DNA of 11,281 nt from Alphaproteobacteria bacterium. Lineage in GTDB: Bacteria > Pseudomonadota > Alphaproteobacteria > Rickettsiales > SXRF01. The notes beneath the pieces are model-generated. The model made no database searches. It was not told where the DNA came from and was given only the letters and a program-made list of their open reading frames with translations. The first letter of the stretch is position 1. Every line of letters begins with the position of its first letter. A program made the position numbers and the translations under genes. Positions 1 through 6,482 of the stretch are shown here, one piece after another. The stretch covers positions 1 through 11,281 of the forward strand of contig JAFATP010000059.1 of the NCBI GenBank assembly GCA_019243895.1. Direction: 5' to 3'.

Positions 1-333
1 AAGATAACCGCTGCCGAACACCAAGGCCGCCTCCGTGCCCTTCATGGCGGCCAGCAGGGTTTCCAGCTCGGCATAGCGCGGATGATTGCCGGTGACCAGG
101 CGCGATGCGCCCGCACCTGCGCCGTCCCGGCGTAATGCCTCGGCGGCGGCGGCGACCACCTCCGGGTGACGCGACAAACCAAAATAATCATTGCCGCTGA
201 ACGAGATATATTGCTTATTCCCACGCGTCACATGAACATTATCCGCCGCATAAATTTCACGCAGGCGGCGGCGCTGGTGCCTGGCATCCAGCACGTCCAG
301 CGCCTCCCGGGCGAAGGCTTGCAGCGTGAGCAT
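1..333 (-). CDS. bioF: 8-amino-7-oxononanoate synthase (KAPA synthase), N-terminal part
   Basis: A PLP enzyme of the alpha-oxoamine synthase family. It condenses pimeloyl-ACP or pimeloyl-CoA with alanine to give KAPA, an early step of biotin ring assembly in the cytosol. Only the first 111 codons are in the window; the PLP lysine and C-terminus lie beyond base 1. Visible family motifs are SGNDYFGLSRHPEV (about 46-59), GAGAGASRLVTGNHPRY (71-87) and the LE..LA..KGTEAALVFGSGY segment up to 110. The gene is divergent from bioB, with 51 bases between the two start codons. I chose the ATG at 333 because BioF homologues begin about here. An in-frame ATG at 354 would add seven residues, but neither start has a well-placed Shine-Dalgarno; the nearest GAGG is 13 bases from 333. 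A -10-like element 6 bases from the 333 ATG suggests a leaderless message. Identity is secure; the exact start is less so. Confidence 0.93.
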   Translation of the reverse strand, partial: MLTLQAFAREALDVLDARHQRRRLREIYAADNVHVTRGNKQYISFSGNDYFGLSRHPEVVAAAAEALRRDGAGAGASRLVTGNHPRYAELETLLAAMKGTEAALVFGSGYL

Positions 334-336
334 GGT

Positions 337-346
337 TGATCTATAA
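337..346. promoter_or_regulatory. Candidate BioR-type operator between bioF and bioB
   Basis: The bases TGATCTATAA differ at one position from TTATCTATAA, a form of the palindromic box (TTATMKATAA) described for BioR, the GntR-family biotin repressor of Alphaproteobacteria. The site lies in the only gap between divergent biotin genes. It overlaps the -10-like TATAGA on the bioF strand and ends 38 bases before the bioB ATG, so a bound repressor could block both directions. The match is direct; that BioR exists in this genome and binds here is inference. Confidence 0.5.
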
Positions 347-368
347 CCTCGCATGAAGAATCCGCTAA
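340..368 (-). promoter_or_regulatory. Candidate bioF promoter, possibly leaderless
   Basis: On the minus strand TTAGCG (368-363) and TATAGA (345-340) are separated by 17 bases and match the sigma-70 consensus at 3 of 6 and 4 of 6 positions. Transcription would start about at the bioF ATG (333), giving no 5' leader, in line with the lack of a good ribosome site there. It shares bases with the BioR-like box. This is a weak consensus match supported mainly by position. Confidence 0.35.
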
Positions 369-384
369 TTTAAAGGGGCAGAGC

Positions 385-1365
385 ATGGCTGGCAACACGG
401 AACTCCGGCACCACTGGACGCTTGATGAAGTTTGCGCGCTATTCGCCCTGCCGTTTAACGACCTGCTGTTCAGGGCGCACGGAGTGCACCGCGCGCATTT
501 TGACGCCAACGAGGTGCAGCTTTCCACCCTGTGCAGCGTGAAGACCGGCGGCTGCGCCGAGGATTGCGCCTACTGCCCGCAGAGCGCGCATTACGAAACG
601 GGCGTGAAAGCCGCCAAGCTGATGGAGAAAGACGAGGTGCTGGCGGCGGCGCGGGCCGCCAAGGCGGCGGGAGCCACGCGGTTCTGCATGGGCGCGGCGT
701 GGCGCTCGCCCAAGGAGCGCGATATGGAGAAGATGTGCGGCATCATTGCGGGCGTCAAGGCGCTGGGGCTGGAAACCTGCGCCACGCTCGGCATGCTGAC
801 GAAAGACCAGGCCGGTGCGCTGAGGCAGGCGGGGCTGGATTATTACAATCACAATCTGGATACGTCCGAGGAGTTTTACGGGCGGATCATCACCACGCGC
901 AGCTATCAGGAGCGGCTGGACACGCTTTCCGAAGTGCGCGAGGCCGGAATGCAGCTGTGCTGCGGCGGCATCATCGGCATGGGCGAATCGCCGGAGGATC
1001 GCGCGGCGCTGCTGCTGACGCTGGCGAATCTGCCGGAGCCGCCGCAGAGCGTTCCCATCAACCGGCTGGTGCCGATTGCCGGAACGCCGCTGGCGCAGGC
1101 CGAAGCGGTGGACGATTTCGATTTCATCCGCAGCATCGCGGTGGCGCGCATCCTGATGCCGACATCGTATGTGCGGCTTTCGGCCGGGCGCGAGGCGATG
1201 CATGAGGCGGTGCAGGCGCTGTGCTTCTTCGCCGGGGCCAATTCCATTTTTTACGGCGACACGCTGCTGACCGCCGCGAACCCCGAAGCCGATGCCGACA
1301 GGGCATTGCTGGCCCGGCTGGGATTGCGGCCGGAGGGATCGGAAAAGCTGGCGCATGCCGCGTGA
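385..1365 (+). CDS. bioB: Biotin synthase
   Basis: Radical SAM enzyme that inserts sulfur into dethiobiotin to form biotin, the last step of the pathway. The 326-residue protein has the radical-SAM cysteines of CAEDCAYC at C57, C61 and C64. The ligands of the sacrificial [2Fe-2S] cluster are also in place: C101 (RFCMGAAW), C132 (TCATLGM), C192 (LCCGG) and R264 (YVRLSAGR). All sit at a constant +4 offset from the E. coli residues. YNHNLDTS (154-161) is another family signature. The ATG at 385 has a strong Shine-Dalgarno, AAAGGGG (372-378), six bases upstream. The gene overlaps bioA by 11 bases and faces away from bioF across a gap with a BioR-like box, so repression by biotin status is plausible. 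No unusual residues were seen. Confidence 0.97.
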   Translation: MAGNTELRHHWTLDEVCALFALPFNDLLFRAHGVHRAHFDANEVQLSTLCSVKTGGCAEDCAYCPQSAHYETGVKAAKLMEKDEVLAAARAAKAAGATRFCMGAAWRSPKERDMEKMCGIIAGVKALGLETCATLGMLTKDQAGALRQAGLDYYNHNLDTSEEFYGRIITTRSYQERLDTLSEVREAGMQLCCGGIIGMGESPEDRAALLLTLANLPEPPQSVPINRLVPIAGTPLAQAEAVDDFDFIRSIAVARILMPTSYVRLSAGREAMHEAVQALCFFAGANSIFYGDTLLTAANPEADADRALLARLGLRPEGSEKLAHAA

Positions 1366-2614
1366 AGGCGGAAGCCTGACGCCGCCGGAAGGGTTGCAGC
1401 ATCTGTGGCTGCCCTATTGCCAGATGCAGCTTGCGCCGCCGCCTTTGACGGCGGTTGGCACCGAGGGCTGCCGCATTACGCTGGCCGACGGGCGCGAGCT
1501 GATCGACGGCGTCAGCTCCTGGTGGACGGCGTGCCACGGCTATAATCATCCGCATATCCTCCACTGCATGGAGGCGCAGCTGCAAGCCATGCCGCATGTG
1601 ATGTTTGGCGGGCTGGTGCATGAACCGGCACTTACCCTGGCGTCGCGCCTAAGCAAGCTGACTGGCTTGGGGCGCGTGTTCTTTTCGGATTCGGGTTCGG
1701 TGGCGGTGGAAGTGGCGCTGAAAATGGCGCTGCAATATTGGCGTAACCGCGGCAAGGCGGGCAAGGACCGCTTTTTATGCTTCTCGAACGGCTATCACGG
1801 CGACACGCTGGGGGCGATGTCGGTGTCCGACCCCGAAAAATCCATGCATAAGGCCTTCCGCCACGCGGTGATTCCGCAATTCGTGGTGGATATTCCCGCC
1901 GACGAATATGCGTTTTCGGAGTTGGATGCGCTGCTCGCAGGCGTGCAGAAGGAGCTGGCGGGCATCATCATCGAGCCGCTGGTGCAATGCGCGGGCGGCT
2001 TTCGTTTCCATAGCCCGGACGTGCTGGCGGAGCTGCGGCGGCTGGCGTCCAAATACGAGGCGCTGTTCATCGTCGACGAAATCGCCACCGGATTCGGGCG
2101 CACCGGCAGCATGTTTGCCTTCCAGGAAGCCGGCATTGCGCCGGATATTCTCTGCCTCGGCAAGGCGTTGACCGGGGGTGCGTGCGGGATGGCGGTCACG
2201 CTTGCCTCGGAGGAGATGTTCTCTGCGTTTTTGAGTGGCAGCCGGGATGATGCTTTCATGCACGGCCCCACCTTCATGGCCAACCCGCTTGCCTGCGCCG
2301 CCGCCAACGCATCGCTGGATTTATTCGAGCAAGAGCCGCGCCTGCAGCAGGTGGAGGCCATTGAAGCCGCGCTTCGCGACGGGCTTGGCGGGTGCGAGAG
2401 CTTGCCGGGCGTGGTGGATGTGCGCGTGAAAGGCGCGATCGGCGTGGTGCAGTTGCGGCCGGAGATTGATAGTTACGCGCTGCGCCCGCGATTCGTCGAG
2501 CGCGGCGTGTGGGTGCGGCCGTTTAACGATGTGGTGTATCTGATGCCGCCATTTACCATCAGCGGCGAGGATTTGCAGGCGCTGATGCGAGCGGTGAGGG
2601 AAGTGGTCCAATGA
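1355..2614 (+). CDS. bioA: Adenosylmethionine-8-amino-7-oxononanoate aminotransferase (DAPA aminotransferase)
   Basis: Class-III PLP aminotransferase that converts KAPA to 7,8-diaminononanoate with SAM as amino donor. With the ATG at 1355 the protein has 419 residues, close to the usual 425-430. Visible motifs are [15 protein letters not shown] (about 54-68), [17 protein letters not shown] (109-125), the PLP-ring Asp in [12 protein letters not shown] (D241), the Schiff-base lysine in LGKALTGG (K270) and [15 protein letters not shown] (303-317). The frame is open further upstream to an ATG at 1292, but those 21 residues lie inside bioB and look unlike BioA, so I took 1355. This start overlaps the bioB end by 11 bases. 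No ribosome site sits at normal distance (GGAGGG at 1332-1337 is 17 bases away), so translation is probably coupled to bioB. An in-frame TTG at 1394 is a weaker alternative. Confidence 0.94.
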   Translation: MPREGGSLTPPEGLQHLWLPYCQMQLAPPPLTAVGTEGCRITLADGRELIDGVSSWWTACHGYNHPHILHCMEAQLQAMPHVMFGGLVHEPALTLASRLSKLTGLGRVFFSDSGSVAVEVALKMALQYWRNRGKAGKDRFLCFSNGYHGDTLGAMSVSDPEKSMHKAFRHAVIPQFVVDIPADEYAFSELDALLAGVQKELAGIIIEPLVQCAGGFRFHSPDVLAELRRLASKYEALFIVDEIATGFGRTGSMFAFQEAGIAPDILCLGKALTGGACGMAVTLASEEMFSAFLSGSRDDAFMHGPTFMANPLACAAANASLDLFEQEPRLQQVEAIEAALRDGLGGCESLPGVVDVRVKGAIGVVQLRPEIDSYALRPRFVERGVWVRPFNDVVYLMPPFTISGEDLQALMRAVREVVQ

Positions 2615-2620
2615 TAAATC

Positions 2621-2648
2621 TTGCATAATTTCGAGGGTTTATTACAAA
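2621..2648 (+). promoter_or_regulatory. Candidate miaB promoter, possibly leaderless
   Basis: In the AT-richer 40-base gap after bioA, TTGCAT (2621-2626) and TACAAA (2643-2648) are 16 bases apart. The -10-like hexamer ends 6 bases before the miaB ATG, so transcription would begin at or next to the start codon. miaB has no Shine-Dalgarno at normal distance. The hexamers match consensus only partly (3 and 4 of 6). Confidence 0.33.
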
Positions 2649-2654
2649 GCCTTC

Positions 2655-4001
2655 ATGAAAGTCTTCATCAAAACCTATGGCTGCCAGATGAACGCCTATG
2701 ATTCGCGGCGGATGCTGGACGTGCTGAAGCCGCTGGGTTATGAGGCGGCGGACTCTCCCGAAGGCGCGGATATGGTGATTCTGAATACCTGCCATATCCG
2801 GGAGAAAGCGGAGGAGAAAGTGTATTCCGAGCTGGGCCGCGTGCGGCAGGAAAAGGAGCGCCAGGCGCAAGAAGGCAGGCGCATGCTGATTGCGGTGGCG
2901 GGATGCGTGGCGCAGGCGGAAGGAGAGGAAATTCTCGCGCGCGCGCCGTTCGTGGACATGGTATTCGGCCCGCAGAGCTATCACCGGCTGCCGGAGTTGG
3001 TGACCAAGGCCCTGCGCGCCAGGGGAAGCGCAGTGAACCTGGAATTTCCCTCCGTCTCTAAATTCGATTTCCTGCCGGAAAGCGTGAGCGGCCAGGGCGC
3101 GGCGGCGTTCCTGGCGGTGCAGGAGGGGTGCGACAAGTTTTGCACGTTCTGCGTGGTGCCCTATACGCGCGGCGGCGAATATTCGCGCAGCGTGGCGGAG
3201 GTGGAACGCGAGGCGCGCCTGCTGGCGGAGCAGGGCGCGGTGGAGATTATGCTGCTCGGCCAGAACGTGAACGCCTATCATGGCGCAGGGCCGGACGGCG
3301 AAGCCTGGACGCTGGCGGCGCTGATCCGCCGTCTGGCCCGCATCGACGGCTTGCGCCGCATCCGCTATACCACCTCGCATCCGCGCGACATGAGTGATGA
3401 TCTGATCAGCGCGCATGCCGAGGAGGAAAAGCTGATGCCCTATCTGCATCTGCCCATCCAATCCGGCTCCGACGCGGTGCTTGAGCGCATGAACCGCAAG
3501 CACAACCGGGCGTTTTACCTGGACATCATCGCCCGCCTGCGCCGGGCCAGGCCCGATATGGCGTTTTCCGGCGATTTCATCGTTGGCTTTCCGAGGGAAA
3601 CGGAGGAGGATTTCGCGGCGACGCTCTCCATAGTGCGTGAAGTGGGCTATGCCACGGCTTATTCCTTCAGCTATAGCCCGCGCCCCGGCACGCCTGCCGC
3701 CAGCGAGGAGCATCAGGTGCCGCCGGAGGTGAAAGACGCCCGGTTGCAGCGCCTGCAGGCGGAAATCGGCGCCAGCGCCTTGGCGTTTAATCAGGGCTGC
3801 ATTGGCCGGGTGATGGAAGTGCTGCTGGATCGGGACGGCAGGCGGCCCGGCCAGTTGCTTGGCCGTTCGCCTTATATGCAATCGGTGCATGTGGAAGGCG
3901 CGGAATCGTATCGAGGAAAAATAGTTTCCGTAAAAATAGCAAATGCTTATGCCAATAGCATGGCAGGAAAATTAATTCATTTCCGGCAACGGGCGGCCTG
4001 A
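2655..4001 (+). CDS. miaB: tRNA-2-methylthio-N6-dimethylallyladenosine synthase
   Basis: Radical SAM methylthiotransferase that adds the 2-methylthio group to i6A37 of tRNAs reading UNN codons, which steadies codon-anticodon pairing. The 448-residue protein shows the three domains in order. The N-terminal UPF0004 domain carries the auxiliary-cluster cysteines C10 (TYGCQMNAYDS), C46 (NTCHIRE) and C84 (VAGCVAQAEG). The radical SAM domain has C159, C163 and C166 in GCDKFCTFC. A C-terminal TRAM domain spans about 375-443. FIVGFPRETEEDF marks the family. The last 30 or so codons are much richer in A and T than the rest. The only purine-rich stretch before the ATG (GAGGG) is 17 bases away, so a leaderless start is likely. 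In many Alphaproteobacteria phoH follows directly; here two other genes intervene. Confidence 0.97.
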   Translation: MKVFIKTYGCQMNAYDSRRMLDVLKPLGYEAADSPEGADMVILNTCHIREKAEEKVYSELGRVRQEKERQAQEGRRMLIAVAGCVAQAEGEEILARAPFVDMVFGPQSYHRLPELVTKALRARGSAVNLEFPSVSKFDFLPESVSGQGAAAFLAVQEGCDKFCTFCVVPYTRGGEYSRSVAEVEREARLLAEQGAVEIMLLGQNVNAYHGAGPDGEAWTLAALIRRLARIDGLRRIRYTTSHPRDMSDDLISAHAEEEKLMPYLHLPIQSGSDAVLERMNRKHNRAFYLDIIARLRRARPDMAFSGDFIVGFPRETEEDFAATLSIVREVGYATAYSFSYSPRPGTPAASEEHQVPPEVKDARLQRLQAEIGASALAFNQGCIGRVMEVLLDRDGRRPGQLLGRSPYMQSVHVEGAESYRGKIVSVKIANAYANSMAGKLIHFRQRAA

Positions 4002-4142
4002 GTTTTCTTTATTATTTCCTTACACAGGACGCGCCAAGCCCGCATCGTTTCTTTTCCGATGAGCGATTAAGCGTAAGAGCTGCCAGTAATGGCAAGATTC
4101 CTCTAGTTAATAAGCTTTTTCATATCACAACAGGAGATCGTT
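4002..4142. other. AT-richer gap between miaB and the small Ser/Gly ORF
   Basis: 141 bases without a gene. It holds two small inverted repeats, CATCG...CGATG (4043-4061) and TGCCA-GTAA-TGGCA (4081-4094), and the ribosome site of the next ORF at its end. I see no clear terminator for miaB and no convincing sigma-70 promoter, though TTAATAA at 4107-4113 could serve as a poor -10. It is the most likely place for the promoter of the small gene. Confidence 0.5.
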
Positions 4143-4298
4143 ATGTCCGACAATAGCAATAGAAGCGGTTCGCAATCCGGCCAATCCGGTTCTTCCTCTT
4201 CTCAGCAGCAGCAGAACCGGCAGAACCAGAGCGGCAGCGGCAGCAGCAGCGGTGGCAGCAGCAGCGGGAACAACACCAGCGGCGGTGGCCGTAAGTAA
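4143..4298 (+). CDS. Small Ser/Gly/Gln/Asn-rich low-complexity protein, function unknown
   Basis: A 51-residue ORF that I do not recognise. It has ATG, TAA and a strong Shine-Dalgarno (AGGAG, 4132-4136) six bases before the start. Counting residues gives 19 Ser, 11 Gly, 8 Gln and 6 Asn, so 44 of 51 are one of these four. Apart from Met1 there is no hydrophobic or aromatic residue, and no Cys, Pro, His or Glu. The C-terminus is basic (GGGRK). Such a chain should be disordered and soluble, with no signal peptide or membrane segment. In the first half serine is coded by AGC, TCC, TCG and TCT, which argues for selection on the protein. The second half uses almost only AGC and reads as CAG/AGC-like triplet repeats. 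A strong terminator begins 17 bases after the stop, so the unit looks complete and may be highly expressed. It could instead be the coding-like part of a regulatory RNA. Confidence 0.68.
   Translation: MSDNSNRSGSQSGQSGSSSSQQQQNRQNQSGSGSSSGGSSSGNNTSGGGRK
4202..4268 (+). repeat. CAG/AGC-type trinucleotide repeat tract inside the small ORF
   Basis: Runs of CAG (coding Gln) and AGC/GGC (coding Ser/Gly) dominate the middle and end of the small ORF. The tract is imperfect, interrupted by AAC, CGG and GGT codons. Slippage in multiples of three would change the length of the protein without breaking the frame. Confidence 0.6.
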
Positions 4299-4315
4299 TT
4301 TCCGGTTCGTTTGGT

Positions 4316-4347
4316 AAAAAGGCCGGGATTTTCCCGGCCTTTTTTTT
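4316..4347 (+). terminator. Strong intrinsic terminator after the small ORF
   Basis: The arm AAAAAGGCCGGGA (4316-4328) pairs perfectly with TCCCGGCCTTTTT (4332-4344) around a TTT loop, and a run of eight T (4340-4347) follows. The five A before the stem make it potentially bidirectional. It ends the small-ORF unit, yet it lies only 11 bases before the ATG of the next gene, on the same strand. Confidence 0.93.
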
Positions 4348-4358
4348 GGAGAAATCGC

Positions 4359-4937
4359 ATGAACGACGACGATAAACATAAGAGCGGCCCCGTTGTGGTG
4401 GATGATTCAGCGCTGCTATTGGTGGTGGATATGCAGCTGGGGCTGATCAACCGGCACACGGAGCACCTGGTGCCGGCCATCGAACGCGTGCAGCGCGCGT
4501 TTCCGCGCGTATTGTTCACGCGGTTCTATAACCCGGACCCTTCACCTTTCCGCCGCTTTCTGAATTACGATAAATTCGCGCGCAACGGCCCCGAATTCCC
4601 GCTGGCGGTGCTGCCGCGCCCCGATGCGGAGATTTTCGACAAGCCTTCGTACACCTGCCTTGCCTGCGGCGTGGATGAATATATCGAGCGCGCCGAACCA
4701 TCGGCGGTGTTCCTGTGCGGCATTTCCACCGAGGCCTGCGTGCTGAAAACGGCGGCGGATTTGTTCGAGCGCGGCGTGCGCTGCTACCTGCTGGAGGATT
4801 TGTGCGGCAGCGACAAGGGGCCGGAGTTTCATCACATGGCCGTGCGCCTGATTTCCGAGCTGATCGGCCGCCATCATATTATTTCCCTGGAGCGCCTGAC
4901 ATTTCCCGCCGTTGCCACCGCCGGAGAGCGCGCATAA
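4359..4937 (+). CDS. Cysteine hydrolase of the isochorismatase family
   Basis: A 192-residue protein of the isochorismatase-like hydrolase fold, a family including isochorismatases, nicotinamidases, N-carbamoylsarcosine amidases and related amidohydrolases. The catalytic triad is visible: D24 in LLVVDMQLGL, K95 in IFDKPSYTC, and the nucleophile C127 in GISTEACVLKTA, preceded by the cis-peptide GIS/T region. C100 and C103 (TCLAC), next to the catalytic lysine, are an extra Cys pair that could be structural. The substrate cannot be read from the sequence, and no enterobactin, NAD or pyrimidine genes lie nearby. The ATG at 4359 is preceded by GGAG (4348-4351) at seven bases. The frame is open upstream to 4311 but would run through the terminator hairpin, so I rejected that start. 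The gene separates miaB from phoH, and its transcription must pass or start inside the terminator region. Confidence 0.88.
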   Translation: MNDDDKHKSGPVVVDDSALLLVVDMQLGLINRHTEHLVPAIERVQRAFPRVLFTRFYNPDPSPFRRFLNYDKFARNGPEFPLAVLPRPDAEIFDKPSYTCLACGVDEYIERAEPSAVFLCGISTEACVLKTAADLFERGVRCYLLEDLCGSDKGPEFHHMAVRLISELIGRHHIISLERLTFPAVATAGERA

Positions 4938-4941
4938 CCGC

Positions 4942-4970
4942 TTGTGCGCCGCGGATAAAATTGATAACAT
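4942..4970 (+). promoter_or_regulatory. Candidate phoH promoter, possibly leaderless
   Basis: TTGTGC (4942-4947) and TAACAT (4965-4970) are 17 bases apart in the gap after the hydrolase gene. The -10-like hexamer ends 6 bases before the phoH ATG, the same distance as at bioF and miaB. No Shine-Dalgarno precedes phoH. The consensus match is partial (3 and 4 of 6). Confidence 0.35.
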
Positions 4971-4976
4971 GAACGG

Positions 4977-5993
4977 ATGGCTCCCATTCCCGGCGTGGAC
5001 AACGAGAATCCTTCCTCCTCCGCCAGCTTAAGCTTTGAAAATCACCGCCTGCTGCCGATGCTTTACGGTGAACACGATGCGCATTTGAGCCGCATCGAGC
5101 AGCAACTCGGGGTGAATGTCGCTTCGCGCGGCAATCATATGGTGGTTTCCGCCGACAATGCCAAAAACGTCGCCGCCGGCCGCGCCGTGCTGGAGTCACT
5201 CTATGCCCAGTTGCAGGACGGCCGCGAGGTGGGCATGGCGCAGGTGGATGCCGCCATCCGCATGGCGCAGCATGCGCAAACGGGCGCGGTGGATCAAGAC
5301 GCCCTTCCCGGCATGGAGGAACTGGTCATCAAAACCATGAAAAAACACGTGCGGCCTTATTCGCCGGGGCAGGCCGCGTATATTCATGCCTTGCAGATGC
5401 ATGACGTGGTGTTCGCCCTGGGGCCGGCGGGCACCGGCAAGACCTACCTGGCGGTGGCGATGGCGGTTTCCATGTTCATGCACCGGCGGGTGGAGCGCAT
5501 CATCCTGTCGCGCCCGGCGGTGGAGGCGGGAGAGCGCCTGGGTTTCCTGCCGGGAGATTTGAAGGAGAAAATCGATCCGTATCTGCGGCCGCTTTATGAT
5601 GCGCTGTTCGATATGATTCCGCCCGAGAAGGTGCAGCACTTCCTGGAAACCGGCGCCATCGAGGTGGCTCCGCTCGCGTTCATGCGCGGCCGCACGTTGA
5701 GCAATGCCTTCGTGATTCTGGACGAGAGCCAGAACACCACTGCCACGCAGATGAAGATGTTTCTTACGCGCCTGGGCGAGCACAGCCGCATGGTGGTGAC
5801 GGGAGACCTGACCCAGGTGGACTTGCCGCGTGACGTGAAATCGGGCCTTTCGGACGCCATCCGCAAGCTGGAGGGCATCGAAGGCATCGCCACCACGCGG
5901 TTTTCCGATGCCGACATCGTGCGCCATCCGCTGGCGGCGCGTATCGTGCAGGCGTATGACGAGTGGGACCGGAAAAAGAAAAATAATTCATGA
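4977..5993 (+). CDS. ybeZ: PhoH-family P-loop ATPase (YbeZ)
   Basis: A 338-residue PhoH-like NTPase. The family is a partner of the YbeY endoribonuclease and is linked to RNA processing; its exact activity is not settled. The N-terminal part (about 18-80, with ENHRLLPMLYGEHDAHLSRIE) is the KH-like domain typical of YbeZ. The ATPase domain has Walker A GPAGTGKT (149-156), Walker B VILDE followed by SQN (246-253), and the later motif VVTGDLTQVDLP (273-284). An in-frame TAA at 4965-4967 limits the start, and 4977 is the first ATG in frame. It has no ribosome site. The 3' end overlaps ybeY as ATGA, which implies translational coupling and fits the functional pairing of the two proteins. Confidence 0.95.
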   Translation: MAPIPGVDNENPSSSASLSFENHRLLPMLYGEHDAHLSRIEQQLGVNVASRGNHMVVSADNAKNVAAGRAVLESLYAQLQDGREVGMAQVDAAIRMAQHAQTGAVDQDALPGMEELVIKTMKKHVRPYSPGQAAYIHALQMHDVVFALGPAGTGKTYLAVAMAVSMFMHRRVERIILSRPAVEAGERLGFLPGDLKEKIDPYLRPLYDALFDMIPPEKVQHFLETGAIEVAPLAFMRGRTLSNAFVILDESQNTTATQMKMFLTRLGEHSRMVVTGDLTQVDLPRDVKSGLSDAIRKLEGIEGIATTRFSDADIVRHPLAARIVQAYDEWDRKKKNNS

Positions 5994-6430
5994 AGCTGGC
6001 GCTGGCCGTTTCTCATACGGCCTGGAAGGGCAAGACGGCGATGCTGCGCGGTGTTATACGCCAGGCGGCGGCCGCGGCGCTGGCGCACGCGGGGAAAAAA
6101 GACGCCGCGCTTTCCGTCGCGCTGGTTGGAAACGCGGAGATGCAGCGCCTGAATCACGATTTCCGGGGAAAGAAAAAACCTACCAACGTGCTGGCGTTTC
6201 CTTCCGGTGAAGCGAATTACCTGGGCGATATCGCCATTGCCCTTGATGTGGTGACCGGCGAGGCAAAAGCGCAGGGCAAGCGCTTTCCGGATCACTTAAG
6301 CCACTTGACCGTGCACGCGGTATTGCACCTTTTAGGGAGAGACCACCGGATTGCCGCTGAAGCGGAGGCGATGGAGCAGGAAGAAGTGCTTATATTACAG
6401 AGACTTAATATTTCCAATCCCTATCTTTGA
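5990..6430 (+). CDS. ybeY: Endoribonuclease YbeY (rRNA maturation factor)
   Basis: A zinc-dependent RNase needed for 16S rRNA 3'-end maturation and ribosome quality control. The 146-residue protein has the conserved LNHDFRGKKKPTNVLAFP segment (55-71) including R59, the LGDI strand motif (78-81), and the metal site HAVLHLLGRDH (109-119), whose histidines H109, H113 and H119 bind zinc. The second and tenth residues of the metal motif differ from the common HGxLHLxGYDH (Ala for Gly, Arg for Tyr), but all three ligands are kept. The ATG overlaps the phoH stop as ATGA. corC follows after 52 bases. Confidence 0.96.
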   Translation: MKLALAVSHTAWKGKTAMLRGVIRQAAAAALAHAGKKDAALSVALVGNAEMQRLNHDFRGKKKPTNVLAFPSGEANYLGDIAIALDVVTGEAKAQGKRFPDHLSHLTVHAVLHLLGRDHRIAAEAEAMEQEEVLILQRLNISNPYL

Positions 6431-6461
6431 TTTTTACAGGTTTTATGCTACAGCTTAAAGC

Positions 6462-6467
6462 AAGGAG
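6462..6467 (+). promoter_or_regulatory. Shine-Dalgarno AAGGAG before corC, at an odd distance
   Basis: AAGGAG is the best ribosome site in the region but lies 15 bases before the annotated ATG (6483). It is 6 bases before an in-frame CTG at 6474, the ideal distance. Either the spacing is unusually long or translation begins at CTG. Confidence 0.6.
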
Positions 6468-6482
6468 AATAACCTGAAGTCT

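Noticed and set aside
1292..1354. Upstream extension of bioA to the ATG at 1292
   Set aside because: These 21 codons overlap bioB in another frame, read as Trp/Arg-rich sequence unlike BioA, and have no ribosome site.
2559..3890. Long minus-strand frame opposite miaB (443 codons)
   Set aside because: Codon-bias shadow; composition is His/Arg/Ala-rich without motifs, while miaB is certain.
4090..4105. Possible sigma-54 promoter (TGGCAAG...)
   Set aside because: The -12 GC element is missing; ten bases after the GG there is CT, and no TTGC follows at the needed spacing.
4311..4358. Upstream extension of the hydrolase gene to 4311
   Set aside because: It would translate the terminator hairpin itself; the ATG at 4359 has a proper Shine-Dalgarno.
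4125..4379. Minus-strand frame opposite the small ORF and terminator, with poly-Ala/Leu runs that look like a membrane segment
   Set aside because: The Ala/Leu runs are the reverse reading of the CAG/AGC repeats, and the frame crosses the intrinsic terminator.
6431..6482. Promoter between ybeY and corC (TTTACA and TATGCT)
   Set aside because: The two hexamers are only about 5 bases apart, so they cannot form one promoter; corC is more likely co-transcribed with ybeY.
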